Origin: Chloroflexi bacterium TSY | GTDB taxonomy: Bacteria > Chloroflexota > Anaerolineae > Caldilineales > Caldilineaceae | Reading direction: 5' to 3' | Length of the DNA stretch: 48,737 bases | NCBI GenBank assembly: GCA_019217005.1 | Contig: JAHBNG010000115.1 | Span: 1 to 48,737 of the forward strand | In this document: positions 1 to 9,442 of the stretch, in pieces | Layout of the letters: the number at the start of each line of letters is the position of its first letter | How positions within the stretch are numbered: the stretch's first letter is position 1 | The notes under the pieces: generated by a model | Database searches by the model: none | What the model was told of the DNA's origin: nothing | The model's input: the letters and a program-made list of their open reading frames with translations, nothing else | Made by a program: the position numbers and the translations under genes

Positions 1-3000
1 AAAAGAGGCGCTGCTGGGGGTCCATGAGTTCAGCTTCGCGCGGAGAAATCTCAAAGAAGAGCGGGTCAAATTTGTCGATGTCCTCCAGTGCGCCTAACCA
101 CTTACTATAGCTCTTGCCGGGTGCCTGCCGGTTGGCGTCATAGTAGTGGTCGACATCCCAGCGCTCTGGCGAAACTTCTGCAATCGAATCAACCCCATTG
201 GCTAAATTCTGCCAGAACGCCTCAACATCATTTGCCCCTGGAAATCGGCCCGACATCCCGATGATGGCAATGCCTTCAGTCAACGAATCGCTGAAGCCAG
301 TGGGCACCTTATCCACTTGGGTTTGCATGGATTGTTGTGCGCTTTCTCCGCTCCTCGATTCGATTAAGCTTACGTCAATAGTTGATGTTTCCTGCTCTGT
401 TGTTTGGATATTTTCCTCTTTTGGATCTGCTTGTTCATGCAACCCTTGTGTCTCTATCAAGTGTAGATGTGGCAACTGGGCTGGCACTGGAACGTCGATT
501 ACAACAGGCTCGGTTGTATGTTGAGCAATCATACCTGCCAGATAGCTTGCTAAATGCACAATTGTCGGATAATCGTAGAATCGAGTCGCGTTGACCTCTA
601 AGCCAAACGTGTCATTTATCCGTTTGACCCATTCTACACCTGCAATCGAATCCAGGCCCAAATCTAAGAATTTCGCTTGGTCATCGAGTTCCTCCAGCTC
701 AACATACAACAAGTCAACCAGCTGTTGCCGGAGCTGCTGCGCTATCATAGCCCGCACTTGCGCAGTGTCCTGTACAGGGGGTTCAACCGGCATATGCTCT
801 AATGATTGGTGCTTACCAGGAACGTTCTCGACCTCTTCGGTCAGGGATGCTAACGCAAGTCTCATCGAGTTATCTTGCGCTGACCCGATCTCTTCTGGCA
901 AAATGTGCGTATCTGGCATCCTTAATACCACCTTTTGTTTGCCATGCTTTAACGGTACATTCTCTGCGCTAGCGTTTGGTGGGTCTGGTAGAACAGTTGT
1001 CGGTAACGGCGCCATTGATGCGGGTGTTGCGAGTTGCTCTTCTTTGCTCTTGGCCATATGCTCATCGAACCAATATCGCTTTTTGGCAAAGGGATAGGTT
1101 GGCAGCGGAATCCGGCGCGGGGTTTCGTCTCCGTATAGCAAACGCCACTCTATTTCAACCCCCGACACCCACAGTTGCGCCAATTTATCGTATTCCCGGT
1201 TATCAACGACCGTTTTGATAATCGCACTACCTATTATGCCTCCACTCAATAGGTTTACTGTCTGTTTGCTATTGTTGGTATTCCCCTGATAGACCTGACC
1301 CGTAGCATTTTCTTTTAATTGGTATTGCCTCAACCGTACAATTAATTCTTCGAGGTTGGACACAACAAACGCCAACCGCTCCCCCATCGCCTCCCGTCCG
1401 ACCTGCAAAGTGTAGGCGATATTCGCCAAGGATGGACCCACTTGTGGGGATGTTTGATGGTTGGACTCGTCGCGTGCCCGTATTGCGGGATTGGGCACTG
1501 ATGTCTGTTCCACATAGACCAGCAGTTTGTGCGCGTATTCCCGCAGTCGCTCCTCATTCTTCGCCGACAGCACAATCACCTGTGGCTCACTATCCACCCA
1601 GTCCTCTTTCTTTATTCCCAGCCCCTTGTTCCCAGTCTCTTTTCCCTCTTTCCTATATTCCTCGATGATGAGGTGGGCATTAGCACCACCTGCCCCAAAA
1701 GAGCTGAGACCCGCTCGCCGCGGCACGATTTGCTGCTCACCAGCGACCTCGAGGATAGGCTGCTTCCATTCGGCCAACTCGCGCTGCACTGCAAAGGGGG
1801 TCGAATCAAAATCGATATGAGGATTGAGCGTTTCCGAATGAATGGACGGCATCAACTGCTGATGCTTCATTTGCAAGAGTACCTTAGTCAAGCCTGCAAT
1901 CCCCGCTGCGGACTCCAGATGACCGATGTTGGACTTGACGGAGCCGATGGCGCAAGAATATGTTTCAGATTGCTCACCAAATGCTTGGCTCAATCCTCGA
2001 ATCTCGATGGGGTCCCCTAAAGATGTACCTGTGCCGTGCGCCTCCACATAGCTGATGCTCTCTGGCGCAATACCGCTCTTTTCTAAGGTGGCTGCAATCA
2101 GTTGTGCTTGGGCGACCGGATTGGGTACGGTATAACCGCTGGTCTTGCCACCGTGATTAACACTACTACCCTTTATCACCCCATAGATGGTGTCGCCATC
2201 TGCTTCTGACAGGGAAAGCGGTTTGAGCAGGACTGCGCCCACGCCCTCGCCAGGGACATAGCCATCGCCACCTTCCCCAAAGCTGCGACAGTGTCCATCG
2301 CTTGAGACAAAGTTGCTTTGTGCCAAGAATCGATATTTGTTGGGATGGATGGAAACATTGACCCCACCCGCCAGCGCCGCGACACACTCACCCCGCCGGA
2401 TGCTCTCGCAGGCCAGATGGATACTGGTCACGGAAGAGGAACACATGGTGTCTACCGCGAGACTTGGCCCGTGCAAATTGAGTGCATAAGAGATGCGGTT
2501 GGCTATCGACGCCTGTGATGAACTCAGCCCCATCTGCTCCTGTGCATAGAGCTGATATTCACTCCACATCGCGCCCACAAAGACCCCAACTTGGCCTTGT
2601 GTCTGTGTAGCCAATGTCTCTCGGGTGTAGCCTGCATCTTCCAGCGTCTGCCAAGCGATTTCCAAGAAGAGCCGTTCTTGCGGGTCCATCATTTCGGCTT
2701 CGCGCGGTGAGATGTTGAAGAAGAGGGGGTCAAATTTGTCCACATCGGCCATAAAGCCACCCCATTTGCTGTAGCTTTTGCTCGCTTTGTGCTTGCCCCT
2801 ATTAAAATCGCGCTCGTGGTGCCAGCGTTCGGTGGGTATCTCTGAAATACAATCACGACCCGCTTTCAGGTTCTCCCAAAACTCCGCCAGACTCTCGGCC
2901 ATGGGATAACGTCCGCTTAGACCCACGATGGCAATATCTGTTGCATTTGGGTCGGTTGACCCTTTTTTTTCTACTTCCGGTATAGACGGAACCGACAGGT

Positions 3001-4447
3001 ATGCATCGATTGCTTGGGGGAGAGCGACTGTTGGCCTTGCTGACTGGGTGTCGGTCCGTTTTGCTGTTTCATCTGCTTGGTGCGCCCTTTGCCAGAGGAA
3101 GAGCAGTTGATGAAAGTGCTGCTGATTGACAGCCGTGTCAAAGGCCCGCCAGCCAGTCTGGTCATCCAAGGGCTGCAATCCCGCTTTTGCAAGGGTCTGT
3201 CGAGTTTCTGGGGTGGTTTGCATGCCGCCGTTTTCCCATAAAGGCCAGTTGATGGCGACGGTATGACCGTGGCGTTGCCCTTGTGCCACTTGGCACTGCC
3301 TGTAGCTGGCAAAAGCATCGAGAAAGCGGTTGGCATAACCATAATCCGCCTGCCCCACATTCCCCAGGATGGCGGTGGTTGATGAAAAAAGTACAAAAAG
3401 GTCTAACATTTCGTCTGCAAGGAGTCGGTCCAGATGAAGTGCGCCCATAATCTTGGGAACAACCACTGTTCGCAGCTGAGGCAACGTCTTCTGGGGGATC
3501 AGCGAATCTTGAATCACGCCTGCTGCGTGGATCACGCCATGAATTTTGCCAAATTGACTTTGGGTACGCTTTACAAGCGAGGTCGTCTCTTCCAGCGAAG
3601 TGATATCGGCTTGGAGATAGGTAACGGTTCCAGTGCCCAAGCCTTTTAACGCTTCCAGGCGATCAGTCTTCTCCGCGTTCAGCGGGGAACGCCCCACCAG
3701 AACCAGATTGGCGGCATAGTTTCTGAGCAAACCCTCGGCCACAATCAGACCGATTCCGCCCGTGCCGCCGGTAATGATGTATGTTCCTTGTTTGCATAAT
3801 TGCGGGATAGCGGCCTCATTTAGCAAGTGGGTACAAGGCGCAAAGGTTTGAACCTGACGCGTCCCTGCTTGATAGCGTATGTTTGTGCTATACCTACCGA
3901 GAAAAGTTTTGTCCCGTCTCGGCTCTGGGAGACGTGGTACAAAACTTTTCTGGGGAACTATATCGCCTACGTTTGCAACCACTTCTTGGCTGATCAACGT
4001 AGACAGGGAGAGATCTGAACTGTTCTCCATGCCGATAGTTTTGAAGCGAAATTTGGGGTTTTCCTGTTCCAGCGTTTTGCCAAAACCGGTCATAGCCTGC
4101 TCAAAACAAGCGCGCAGGGAGTCCTGGGCCTGGTAAAGATAAAGCAACTGTACGTCCTGCGGCATCTTAGCCTTGATCAGGCTTCCGGCCAATTGAAATA
4201 GCGGGTACAGATGGTGGTGTAGATATACTTCTAGCTCTTCAATCATCTCTTCATCTGGGTTAAAATCGCCATGTTCTAGCGTACTCAAGAAAACGACGCT
4301 TTTTGGTATGTGGTTGTTTTCTTGCAGGGTCGCGATAAGGTGTGACCATGCCCCTTCCTGAGCCAGATTCAGAACGTAGTGATTGTCGCCAATTTTCTGA
4401 TACCTCTGGCCAAAACTGACGAAAATCCAGGACAGACCTACGCCCAT
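1..4447 (-). CDS. Type I PKS, KR-KS-ACP-KS (partial, runs off left edge)
   Basis: One open frame with no stop runs from about 4447 to the left edge. It continues, after a frameshift near 4445-4465, the protein that starts at 5960. Seen in order: ketoreductase with the NADPH loop ITGGTGGIG (about 3775) and FSSTTAILG...YGYAN catalytic Ser/Tyr/Asn (about 3340-3400); a complete ketosynthase (about 2945-1050) with active Cys in VDTMCSSS (2441-2443), EAHGTGTSLGDP and KSNIGHLES histidines; an ACP with GLDSIAGVEW (Ser codon 647-649, Trp codon 629-631); and the start of another KS (about 290-1) ending in MDPQQRLF at the edge. No AT domain is embedded, which fits a trans-AT system supplied by the AT genes at 18180-23463. 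The KS and ACP have no KR between them, so a beta-keto group should remain for HMGS-type branching. The ATG at 4447 is only the first ATG of the resumed frame, not a proven start. A 57-bp palindromic element lies in frame in the KR at 3897-3953. Confidence 0.88.
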   Translation of the reverse strand, partial: MGVGLSWIFVSFGQRYQKIGDNHYVLNLAQEGAWSHLIATLQENNHIPKSVVFLSTLEHGDFNPDEEMIEELEVYLHHHLYPLFQLAGSLIKAKMPQDVQLLYLYQAQDSLRACFEQAMTGFGKTLEQENPKFRFKTIGMENSSDLSLSTLISQEVVANVGDIVPQKSFVPRLPEPRRDKTFLGRYSTNIRYQAGTRQVQTFAPCTHLLNEAAIPQLCKQGTYIITGGTGGIGLIVAEGLLRNYAANLVLVGRSPLNAEKTDRLEALKGLGTGTVTYLQADITSLEETTSLVKRTQSQFGKIHGVIHAAGVIQDSLIPQKTLPQLRTVVVPKIMGALHLDRLLADEMLDLFVLFSSTTAILGNVGQADYGYANRFLDAFASYRQCQVAQGQRHGHTVAINWPLWENGGMQTTPETRQTLAKAGLQPLDDQTGWRAFDTAVNQQHFHQLLFLWQRAHQADETAKRTDTQSARPTVALPQAIDAYLSVPSIPEVEKKGSTDPNATDIAIVGLSGRYPMAESLAEFWENLKAGRDCISEIPTERWHHERDFNRGKHKASKSYSKWGGFMADVDKFDPLFFNISPREAEMMDPQERLFLEIAWQTLEDAGYTRETLATQTQGQVGVFVGAMWSEYQLYAQEQMGLSSSQASIANRISYALNLHGPSLAVDTMCSSSVTSIHLACESIRRGECVAALAGGVNVSIHPNKYRFLAQSNFVSSDGHCRSFGEGGDGYVPGEGVGAVLLKPLSLSEADGDTIYGVIKGSSVNHGGKTSGYTVPNPVAQAQLIAATLEKSGIAPESISYVEAHGTGTSLGDPIEIRGLSQAFGEQSETYSCAIGSVKSNIGHLESAAGIAGLTKVLLQMKHQQLMPSIHSETLNPHIDFDSTPFAVQRELAEWKQPILEVAGEQQIVPRRAGLSSFGAGGANAHLIIEEYRKEGKETGNKGLGIKKEDWVDSEPQVIVLSAKNEERLREYAHKLLVYVEQTSVPNPAIRARDESNHQTSPQVGPSLANIAYTLQVGREAMGERLAFVVSNLEELIVRLRQYQLKENATGQVYQGNTNNSKQTVNLLSGGIIGSAIIKTVVDNREYDKLAQLWVSGVEIEWRLLYGDETPRRIPLPTYPFAKKRYWFDEHMAKSKEEQLATPASMAPLPTTVLPDPPNASAENVPLKHGKQKVVLRMPDTHILPEEIGSAQDNSMRLALASLTEEVENVPGKHQSLEHMPVEPPVQDTAQVRAMIAQQLRQQLVDLLYVELEELDDQAKFLDLGLDSIAGVEWVKRINDTFGLEVNATRFYDYPTIVHLASYLAGMIAQHTTEPVVIDVPVPAQLPHLHLIETQGLHEQADPKEENIQTTEQETSTIDVSLIESRSGESAQQSMQTQVDKVPTGFSDSLTEGIAIIGMSGRFPGANDVEAFWQNLANGVDSIAEVSPERWDVDHYYDANRQAPGKSYSKWLGALEDIDKFDPLFFEISPREAELMDPQQRLF
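608..770 (-). other. Beta-branching-type ACP domain (Trp-flagged)
   Basis: This ACP reads GLDSIAGVEWVKRIN around the phosphopantetheine serine (codon 647-649). The Trp six residues after the Ser (codon 629-631) matches the GxDSxxxxxW signature that marks ACPs recognised by HMG-CoA synthase cassettes in beta-branching polyketide synthases. The other ACPs of the cluster (GVDSILLAQL, GLESVNLLVL, GLDSVMALEL) lack the Trp. It follows a KS without KR, DH or ER, as expected for a branching module. Confidence 0.8.
3897..3953. repeat. 57-bp palindromic element inserted in frame in a KR domain
   Basis: The minus-strand sequence CCAGAAAAGTTTTGTACCAC followed by a GC-rich centre and GGGACAAAACTTTTCTCGG forms an imperfect hairpin. 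A close match (about 50 of 57 positions by eye) lies in an intergenic region at 48119-48174, and a more diverged one at 29063-29117. Here it is 19 codons long and adds residues QKSFVPRLPEPRRDKTFLG, without a stop, between VVANVGD and IRYQAGT of the KR structural subdomain. The flanking frames agree on both sides. The insertion point is inferred from the repeat match; no ancestral empty site is available. Confidence 0.75.
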
Positions 4448-5960
4448 TTCCTCTGATGCCCTGCTCTTTGAGTTTATGAATTGTGTTTTTATCCGGACTA
4501 TAGAGCAAAATAAGTGGTGATGCAGCATCAAACTGGGGATCCACTGGTAACGTCTGCTCTTCCCAGCGTGGCTGGTAAAAGGATGCCTCAGCTGATTGTC
4601 TCGCCTCTTCTGGCACCGGATTTTTGGGCACTGTGATCGGCTTAGCAGGCATCGGTTCTGGCGGCGGCTCATAAGTCGCGCCTGCCCGGAACAAATATGC
4701 TGTCAGTTCGGCAATCGTGGTGTATTCAAAGAGTAAGGTTGGATATAGCGGCAGGCCCAACTCTTGCTCCAGTTCTTTGGTCAGGACCAGCAGGTTAACC
4801 GACTCCAGACCCAATTCATAAAATGGCGTATGGGGCGATATCTCAGCGGCAGGCTTGTTCAGAATCTTCGCCACCTCTTGTTGAAGATATCTAGTGGTTG
4901 TGGCTTTTGTCTCATCGTCATGGGCAGTGGCTTTGGGGTGGGTCGGGATATCTGGTTGTCGCGACAAATTTGACTGTTCATTTTCACCATCCCATGCGGC
5001 TGGACCCTTGTCCATTTGTAAGCAAGCCACCCGAGGTGCTGCCTGTACCTTTTCTTCTGGCAGAAGCACTTGGCTGACCAACTGGCTGATTAAGTGTGCT
5101 TCTCGAATCCGTTTTGCCGCAAGTCCATTAAATTCTGCAATGACACATCCCTCTCCGTCATAGATGGTGATGTCACTAGCGACTAAATCGGGCAGCTTCA
5201 CGATATCCCTGGTGGCTTCCGGAGGATTGGTGTAGACATAAATTGTTTGTGGAAATGGTTGATAGATAGCAAATCGGCGAATGGAAAAGGGGATGTAGGG
5301 AACATCGTCATCTACAAGGTCAACGCCATTGCGCCCCTCAGGGAAACCGACGAGGGTTGCTCCATCTAAAAAGGCGGGGTGCGCATAAAATTTATCGCGG
5401 TAGTCTTCCGCCAATTCACCTAAGTGCAAGGCGACCAATCGTTCATTTTGTTTCTGATAGACCGTTCCCCATGTTTTCATGAATGGCCCATGCCAGATAT
5501 CGACCGCACGAGCAGCTTCGTAGGATTGATCCATGTCCCACTGTCGGGAAGCCGTTTCTATGAATCCTGGAATGTCAAACGTTGCTCTGAGCAACTCTTG
5601 GGTTTGTGTTGCTTGTAGCGAGAGGCCACAGTTCATAATGTCAGACCAGCCTTGCTCAAGAGCTTGTCTTGCTTTGACTTTTTGGCTTTGCACCTGAACC
5701 CACCCCTCGTTCGCCGACTGCATTTCAATGGTAACGCGCAGGGTTTGGTCAAAGGTTTCATGGGTGGCAATTGGCTGTTGAAAGAGAACATTATTTAGTC
5801 TAAATGTGCTATGTCCCAAAGCCTTTTTACCCAAGCGGTAGGTCATGTCCAACAAGGTAACTCCAGGCATGATACAAATATCGTGTACTCGGTGATCGCG
5901 CATGATCGGGTTATTGGCCCTAGCAACCAGATGAAATTTATAGACGGTTTTACCATTCAT
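4260..5960 (-). CDS. PKS DH-ACP with frameshifted KR start
   Basis: The first 300 residues are a hot-dog dehydratase: DHRVHDICIMPG (residues 22-33) is the HxxxGxxxxP motif with the Gly changed to Asp (His23 and Pro32 kept), and HPAFLDGATL (Asp199) replaces the usual DxxxQ/H with DxxxL. The DH may therefore be slow, or act as an isomerase or be inactive. An ACP follows at about 350-425 with the attachment site GLESVNLL (Ser387; the usual Asp before Ser is Glu). From about 470 the protein begins the N-terminal KR subdomain (SFYQPRWEEQ, LILLYSPDKNTI), then leaves the coding frame after LKEQGIR and ends in about 66 unrelated residues. The true frame resumes at about 4447. The start overlaps the upstream PKS stop by 4 bp (ATGA, 5957-5960), so the genes are probably translationally coupled. 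Confidence 0.85.
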   Translation of the reverse strand: MNGKTVYKFHLVARANNPIMRDHRVHDICIMPGVTLLDMTYRLGKKALGHSTFRLNNVLFQQPIATHETFDQTLRVTIEMQSANEGWVQVQSQKVKARQALEQGWSDIMNCGLSLQATQTQELLRATFDIPGFIETASRQWDMDQSYEAARAVDIWHGPFMKTWGTVYQKQNERLVALHLGELAEDYRDKFYAHPAFLDGATLVGFPEGRNGVDLVDDDVPYIPFSIRRFAIYQPFPQTIYVYTNPPEATRDIVKLPDLVASDITIYDGEGCVIAEFNGLAAKRIREAHLISQLVSQVLLPEEKVQAAPRVACLQMDKGPAAWDGENEQSNLSRQPDIPTHPKATAHDDETKATTTRYLQQEVAKILNKPAAEISPHTPFYELGLESVNLLVLTKELEQELGLPLYPTLLFEYTTIAELTAYLFRAGATYEPPPEPMPAKPITVPKNPVPEEARQSAEASFYQPRWEEQTLPVDPQFDAASPLILLYSPDKNTIHKLKEQGIRGNGRRSVLDFRQFWPEVSENWRQSLRSESGSGRGMVTPYRDPARKQPHTKKRRFLEYARTWRF

Positions 5961-8677
5961 ACTGTTTCCTCCTGGATAATGATTTCGAGATCCTCTTCAA
6001 AGAAACGTATGAGCTCTTCATGGCATTCTCTTTCATCATCAATCGCTGCGGCTGAGATTCCATTCGCGGGGGGAAGAGTCCATCCTGTTGGCCAATAGCG
6101 CCTTCGGTTAAAAACAACGGGTACCCCACGCGGCTCTAGCGAGGCGCGCTGAGTACTTGGTATCCCGGCACCGCTGACGATGAGATGTGCATTGTGTCCT
6201 CCCAGACCAAAAGCACTGACCCCAGCACGATGGATGCCAGCTTCACCAGCCCAGTCGGTCAACTGCCGCACTGGATAAAAGGGCGACTCGGCAAAGTTGA
6301 AGCGCGGATTGGGATGTTCGCAGTGTAGCGTGGGCGGTAATGCTTTATGGGTGATGGATAGTAAGACTTTGATGATGCCAGCGGCTCCCGCAGCGCTTAA
6401 CAGATGACCAATATTGCTCTTTACACTGCCCACGCCACAAAATTGTTTATCATTTGGCGCTTGCCCAAAGGCATCGGTTAGCCCCTTTAGCTCAATCGGG
6501 TCGCCAATCAGTGTTCCAGTGCCGTGGGTTTCAACATAGGTAATGGTACGGGGATCGACCTGGGCCTCGCGCAATACAGTCTCAATTAAGGCTTGCTGCG
6601 CCTCTGGATTGGGCGTGGTGACGCCCATGGTGTAACCATCCTGATTAATCGCCGATCCCTCTATTTCCCCATAAATCTTATTTCCGTCCGCAATGGCTTG
6701 GTCGAGAGACTTGAGGACCAGCACGCCACACCCTTCGCCAATACCGATGCCGTTAGCATTTTCGTCAAAGGTTTTACAGCGCCCGTCCGGCGACAGCACC
6801 TGGGCTGCACTCAGGCCAATGTAAGGCGCTTCATCCAGCAGAATATCGACACCACCCGCGAGGGCCACCGTTGACTCACCTCGGCTGATGCTTTGCATAG
6901 CTAAATGGATGGCCGTCAGGGAACTGGCACAAGCCGTATCGACCACCATGTTTGGCCCTTTAAAATTATAAAGATGGGCTAGATGGGCGGCAATGAAGTT
7001 CTGCCCGAGGCCGACCAGTGCATCTTTTTGCAGCGTCTCCAGTTTGTCGGCAAAGTTGCTGACTCGAGACCCGACAAAGATACCCACAGCCTGTCCCCAC
7101 AGGTCTTCTTTCTCATAGCCAGCGTCGGCCAATGCCTCAACACTGACCTCCAGCCACTGTCGTTCTAATGGATCAATTTGTGATGCCAGTGCTTCGGAGA
7201 TGCCAAAGTAATGGGGATCGAACGCCTCTATGTCTGCTAAAAATGCACCCCACTTGCTGATGCTTTTCCCACGCTGGTTGCTGTTTGGATCGTAATAGTC
7301 ATCAACCGTCCAGCGCGAATCAGGCACCTCGCAAATGCTGTCGCGTCCATGCTTCAGATTATCCCAATAGTGCTGAAGGGTGGGGGCATCGGGAAAATGA
7401 CAAGCCATTCCTACGACGGCAATCTGGGTTTCAGTTTGGGATGCAATTTTTGCGGTAGCCTTGGCTGATGGTTCGACCGCGGCCAATAAACCTCCTGACT
7501 TTGGCCACTGGCTCTCTGTCAAGCTATTTCTATTCTGATTCAATATATTTTCTAGGTCACGATGCAGAGGCTTGCCTTTCTCTGCTGTCATTGCGGGTTC
7601 CTTGAACAGTGCAGCCAATGCCTCTGGGTATGTTTTAACCAGATATTCACTCAGGCTTTGAAGGGTCGGATACATCAGGATCAGGGAAGGGTCCAGCTTC
7701 ACCCCTGGTAATTCCCGATCGATGCGCGCCACCAACTGCGCTAGCAAAATTGAATCTACGCCATATGCTTGAAAAGGCAGCGTCATCTCTAACCTGTCTG
7801 CGGACAATTTCAACTCCTGGCTCAACAGACTGCCAAGCCACTCAGCGATCTTTGTATAAAGGACGCTCGATCCATCCAGCGATAGGGAGGCTGCGGCTTC
7901 CTGCCACACCAGGTGCGGCATTAACAAGTGTTCCGGATGAAATTGTGCTGTGCGCGCGACTGCGGGCAAGACCACCGGACCTGGTTTCAAGGCCAATACC
8001 GCATCCAACAAAGTCAGCCCTTCCTCATCCGTGTGATTACACAATCCGCTCTGTCGATAAGCGTCACTCTGAACGAGCCCCATGCCCGTTTCTTGCCAGT
8101 TGGGCCATTGAATGCTTACATAGTGGGTCCGCCCTTGGCCCTGTTGATGGGTGGCAAAATAGTCCATATAGGCGTTTGCCATGGCATAATCACTCTGGCC
8201 GGCACCCAATGTCGGCACAATGGCCGAGACCGATGAAAAGAGTACAAAGAAGTGCAACGTCTCGGTCGCAAATAATTCGTGTAAAACGTCCAGTCCCTCG
8301 ACTTTCGGGGCACAGACGGCCCGAATTTCATCTAGGGGTTTACGGATAAAGGCTGGGTTCTCTTGACTCACCAAACCAGCACAGTGAATCACCCCGAAGA
8401 TGGGTCCCATTTTCGCTTTGACGCGTTCTTTGTAGCCCAACATTGCTGTTCTGTTCGTCAGGGAACCGGTTAGCACCAACACCTCTGCGCCAGCCTCTTC
8501 TAAATCCTGAATATCCGCAATCTTTTGCCTAAGGGTTGTATCGCCAGCAGGATTCAACAGGTATTCCGACCATGCCGCCCGTGGCGGCAGTGCCTCTCTC
8601 CCCATCAATACTAATTTCTTGACACCATGTGGGGCTGGTTCAGAAATAGGTTGACAAAGAAGAGAGTACGTTAACAA
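5957..8677 (-). pseudogene. PKS KR-ACP-KS, 5'-truncated by an IS-associated deletion
   Basis: The first 17 residues or so are encoded by an IS end (TTG start within it), so this is not a natural N-terminus. Native coding resumes at HGVKKLVLMGRE, beyond the NADPH-binding loop of a ketoreductase, so the KR lacks its Rossmann glycine motif and should be dead although FSSVSAI (Ser149), Tyr164 and Asn168 remain. An ACP follows (AYGVDSILL, Ser309), then a complete KS (about 417-850) with VDTACASS (Cys583), THGTGTLIGDP (His718) and KSNIGHL (His758). Linkers and KS style are of trans-AT type, with no AT. The C-terminal tail is acidic and overlaps the next gene (DH-ACP) by 4 bp, so the KS acts with the DH of the following protein as one split module. 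Expression now would depend on reinitiation after the truncated upstream KS. Confidence 0.85.
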
Positions 8678-8749
8678 GAGAATAGGTTAGAGAAAGAGGC
8701 TCCTGTTCAGGCAAAATAAGGGTGTTCAGACCAAAATAGCCAAAAAGGA
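8631..8749. mobile_element. 119-bp IS end remnant at a PKS deletion junction
   Basis: This stretch matches, in inverted orientation, the right end of the IS at 43271-44922, from the terminal GGGGCTGGTTCAGAAATAGG to a point just before its transposase start codon (CAAAAAGGA), where similarity stops. Only one IS end is present. On one side lies the first half of a KS, on the other the second half of a KR. The simplest reading is an IS insertion followed by a deletion that took the transposase, the other IS end and the PKS sequence between the KS core and the KR loop. Confidence 0.85.
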
Positions 8750-9442
8750 CAATGTACACTCGTCACGCTGCAAGCTTTGACAGGCTAGGTGGACAGCAAC
8801 TAGGGATGAGGAACAGGCCGTATCCCTAGATAGGGTCGGTCCTTGCAAGCCTAGCGCATAAGCAATACGTCCTGCCGCCACCGAATTCGCCGTACCGGTG
8901 CCAAAGTATGCGTCAGGATCTACCTGGGCTTTTGCCTGGAGCAACATGTAATCATTGGTGGCAATCCCCACATAGATGCCTGTCTTGCTACCGCGTAGCG
9001 TTGTCGGAGCAATCCCCGCATTCTCCAATGCTTCCCAATGGGTTTCCAGTAAGAGACGCTGTTGTGGATCCATCATCTCGGCTTCGAGCGGCGAAATATT
9101 GAAAAAGGGGGCATCGAAGTGGTCAACCCGATCCAGAAAACCACCATAAGGCGGAACAACCTGATTGGATGTATGTCTGCTGCACGCAGTTGCGTCCCAG
9201 CGGTCAGCAGGTACTTCGGTAATTGCATCTATACCGTTGCAGAGTAGGTGCCAGAATGATGACAGCGTATTTGCACCGCCCGGAAAGCGACAACTTGCGC
9301 CGACAACTGCAATTGACTCCAACTGCTCTGGCGCGGATGTCTTCTGCTTTAGTCTATCGTATTCAGCGCGCAGTTCCTGCAATTCGACAAATGCATCTTG
9401 CAAGAGCGTACGATAGTCTGTTATTTCTGGCGTACTGCTCAT
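8726..9442 (-). pseudogene. PKS ketosynthase, 3'-truncated
   Basis: The N-terminus (about residues 5-35, EITDYRTLLQDAFVELQELR) looks like a coiled-coil docking helix ahead of a type I KS. IAVVGASCRFPGG and the active-site DTACSSSLVAVHLACQSL are present, but the protein stops right after QRDECTLS with residues FLAILV read from the IS remnant. Both catalytic His regions are missing, so it cannot condense. The sequence resembles KS domains of cis-AT (cyanobacterial-style) modules more than trans-AT KSs, so an AT domain may have been among the lost sequence; this is inference. It overlaps the stop of the upstream FAAL-ACAD-ACP gene by 4 bp (9439-9442) and should be the first extension KS after loading. 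Confidence 0.85.

Noticed and set aside
198..1218. Open frames on the plus strand across the PKS region
   Set aside because: They are antisense to clear KS and ACP coding and have no start signals or family features.
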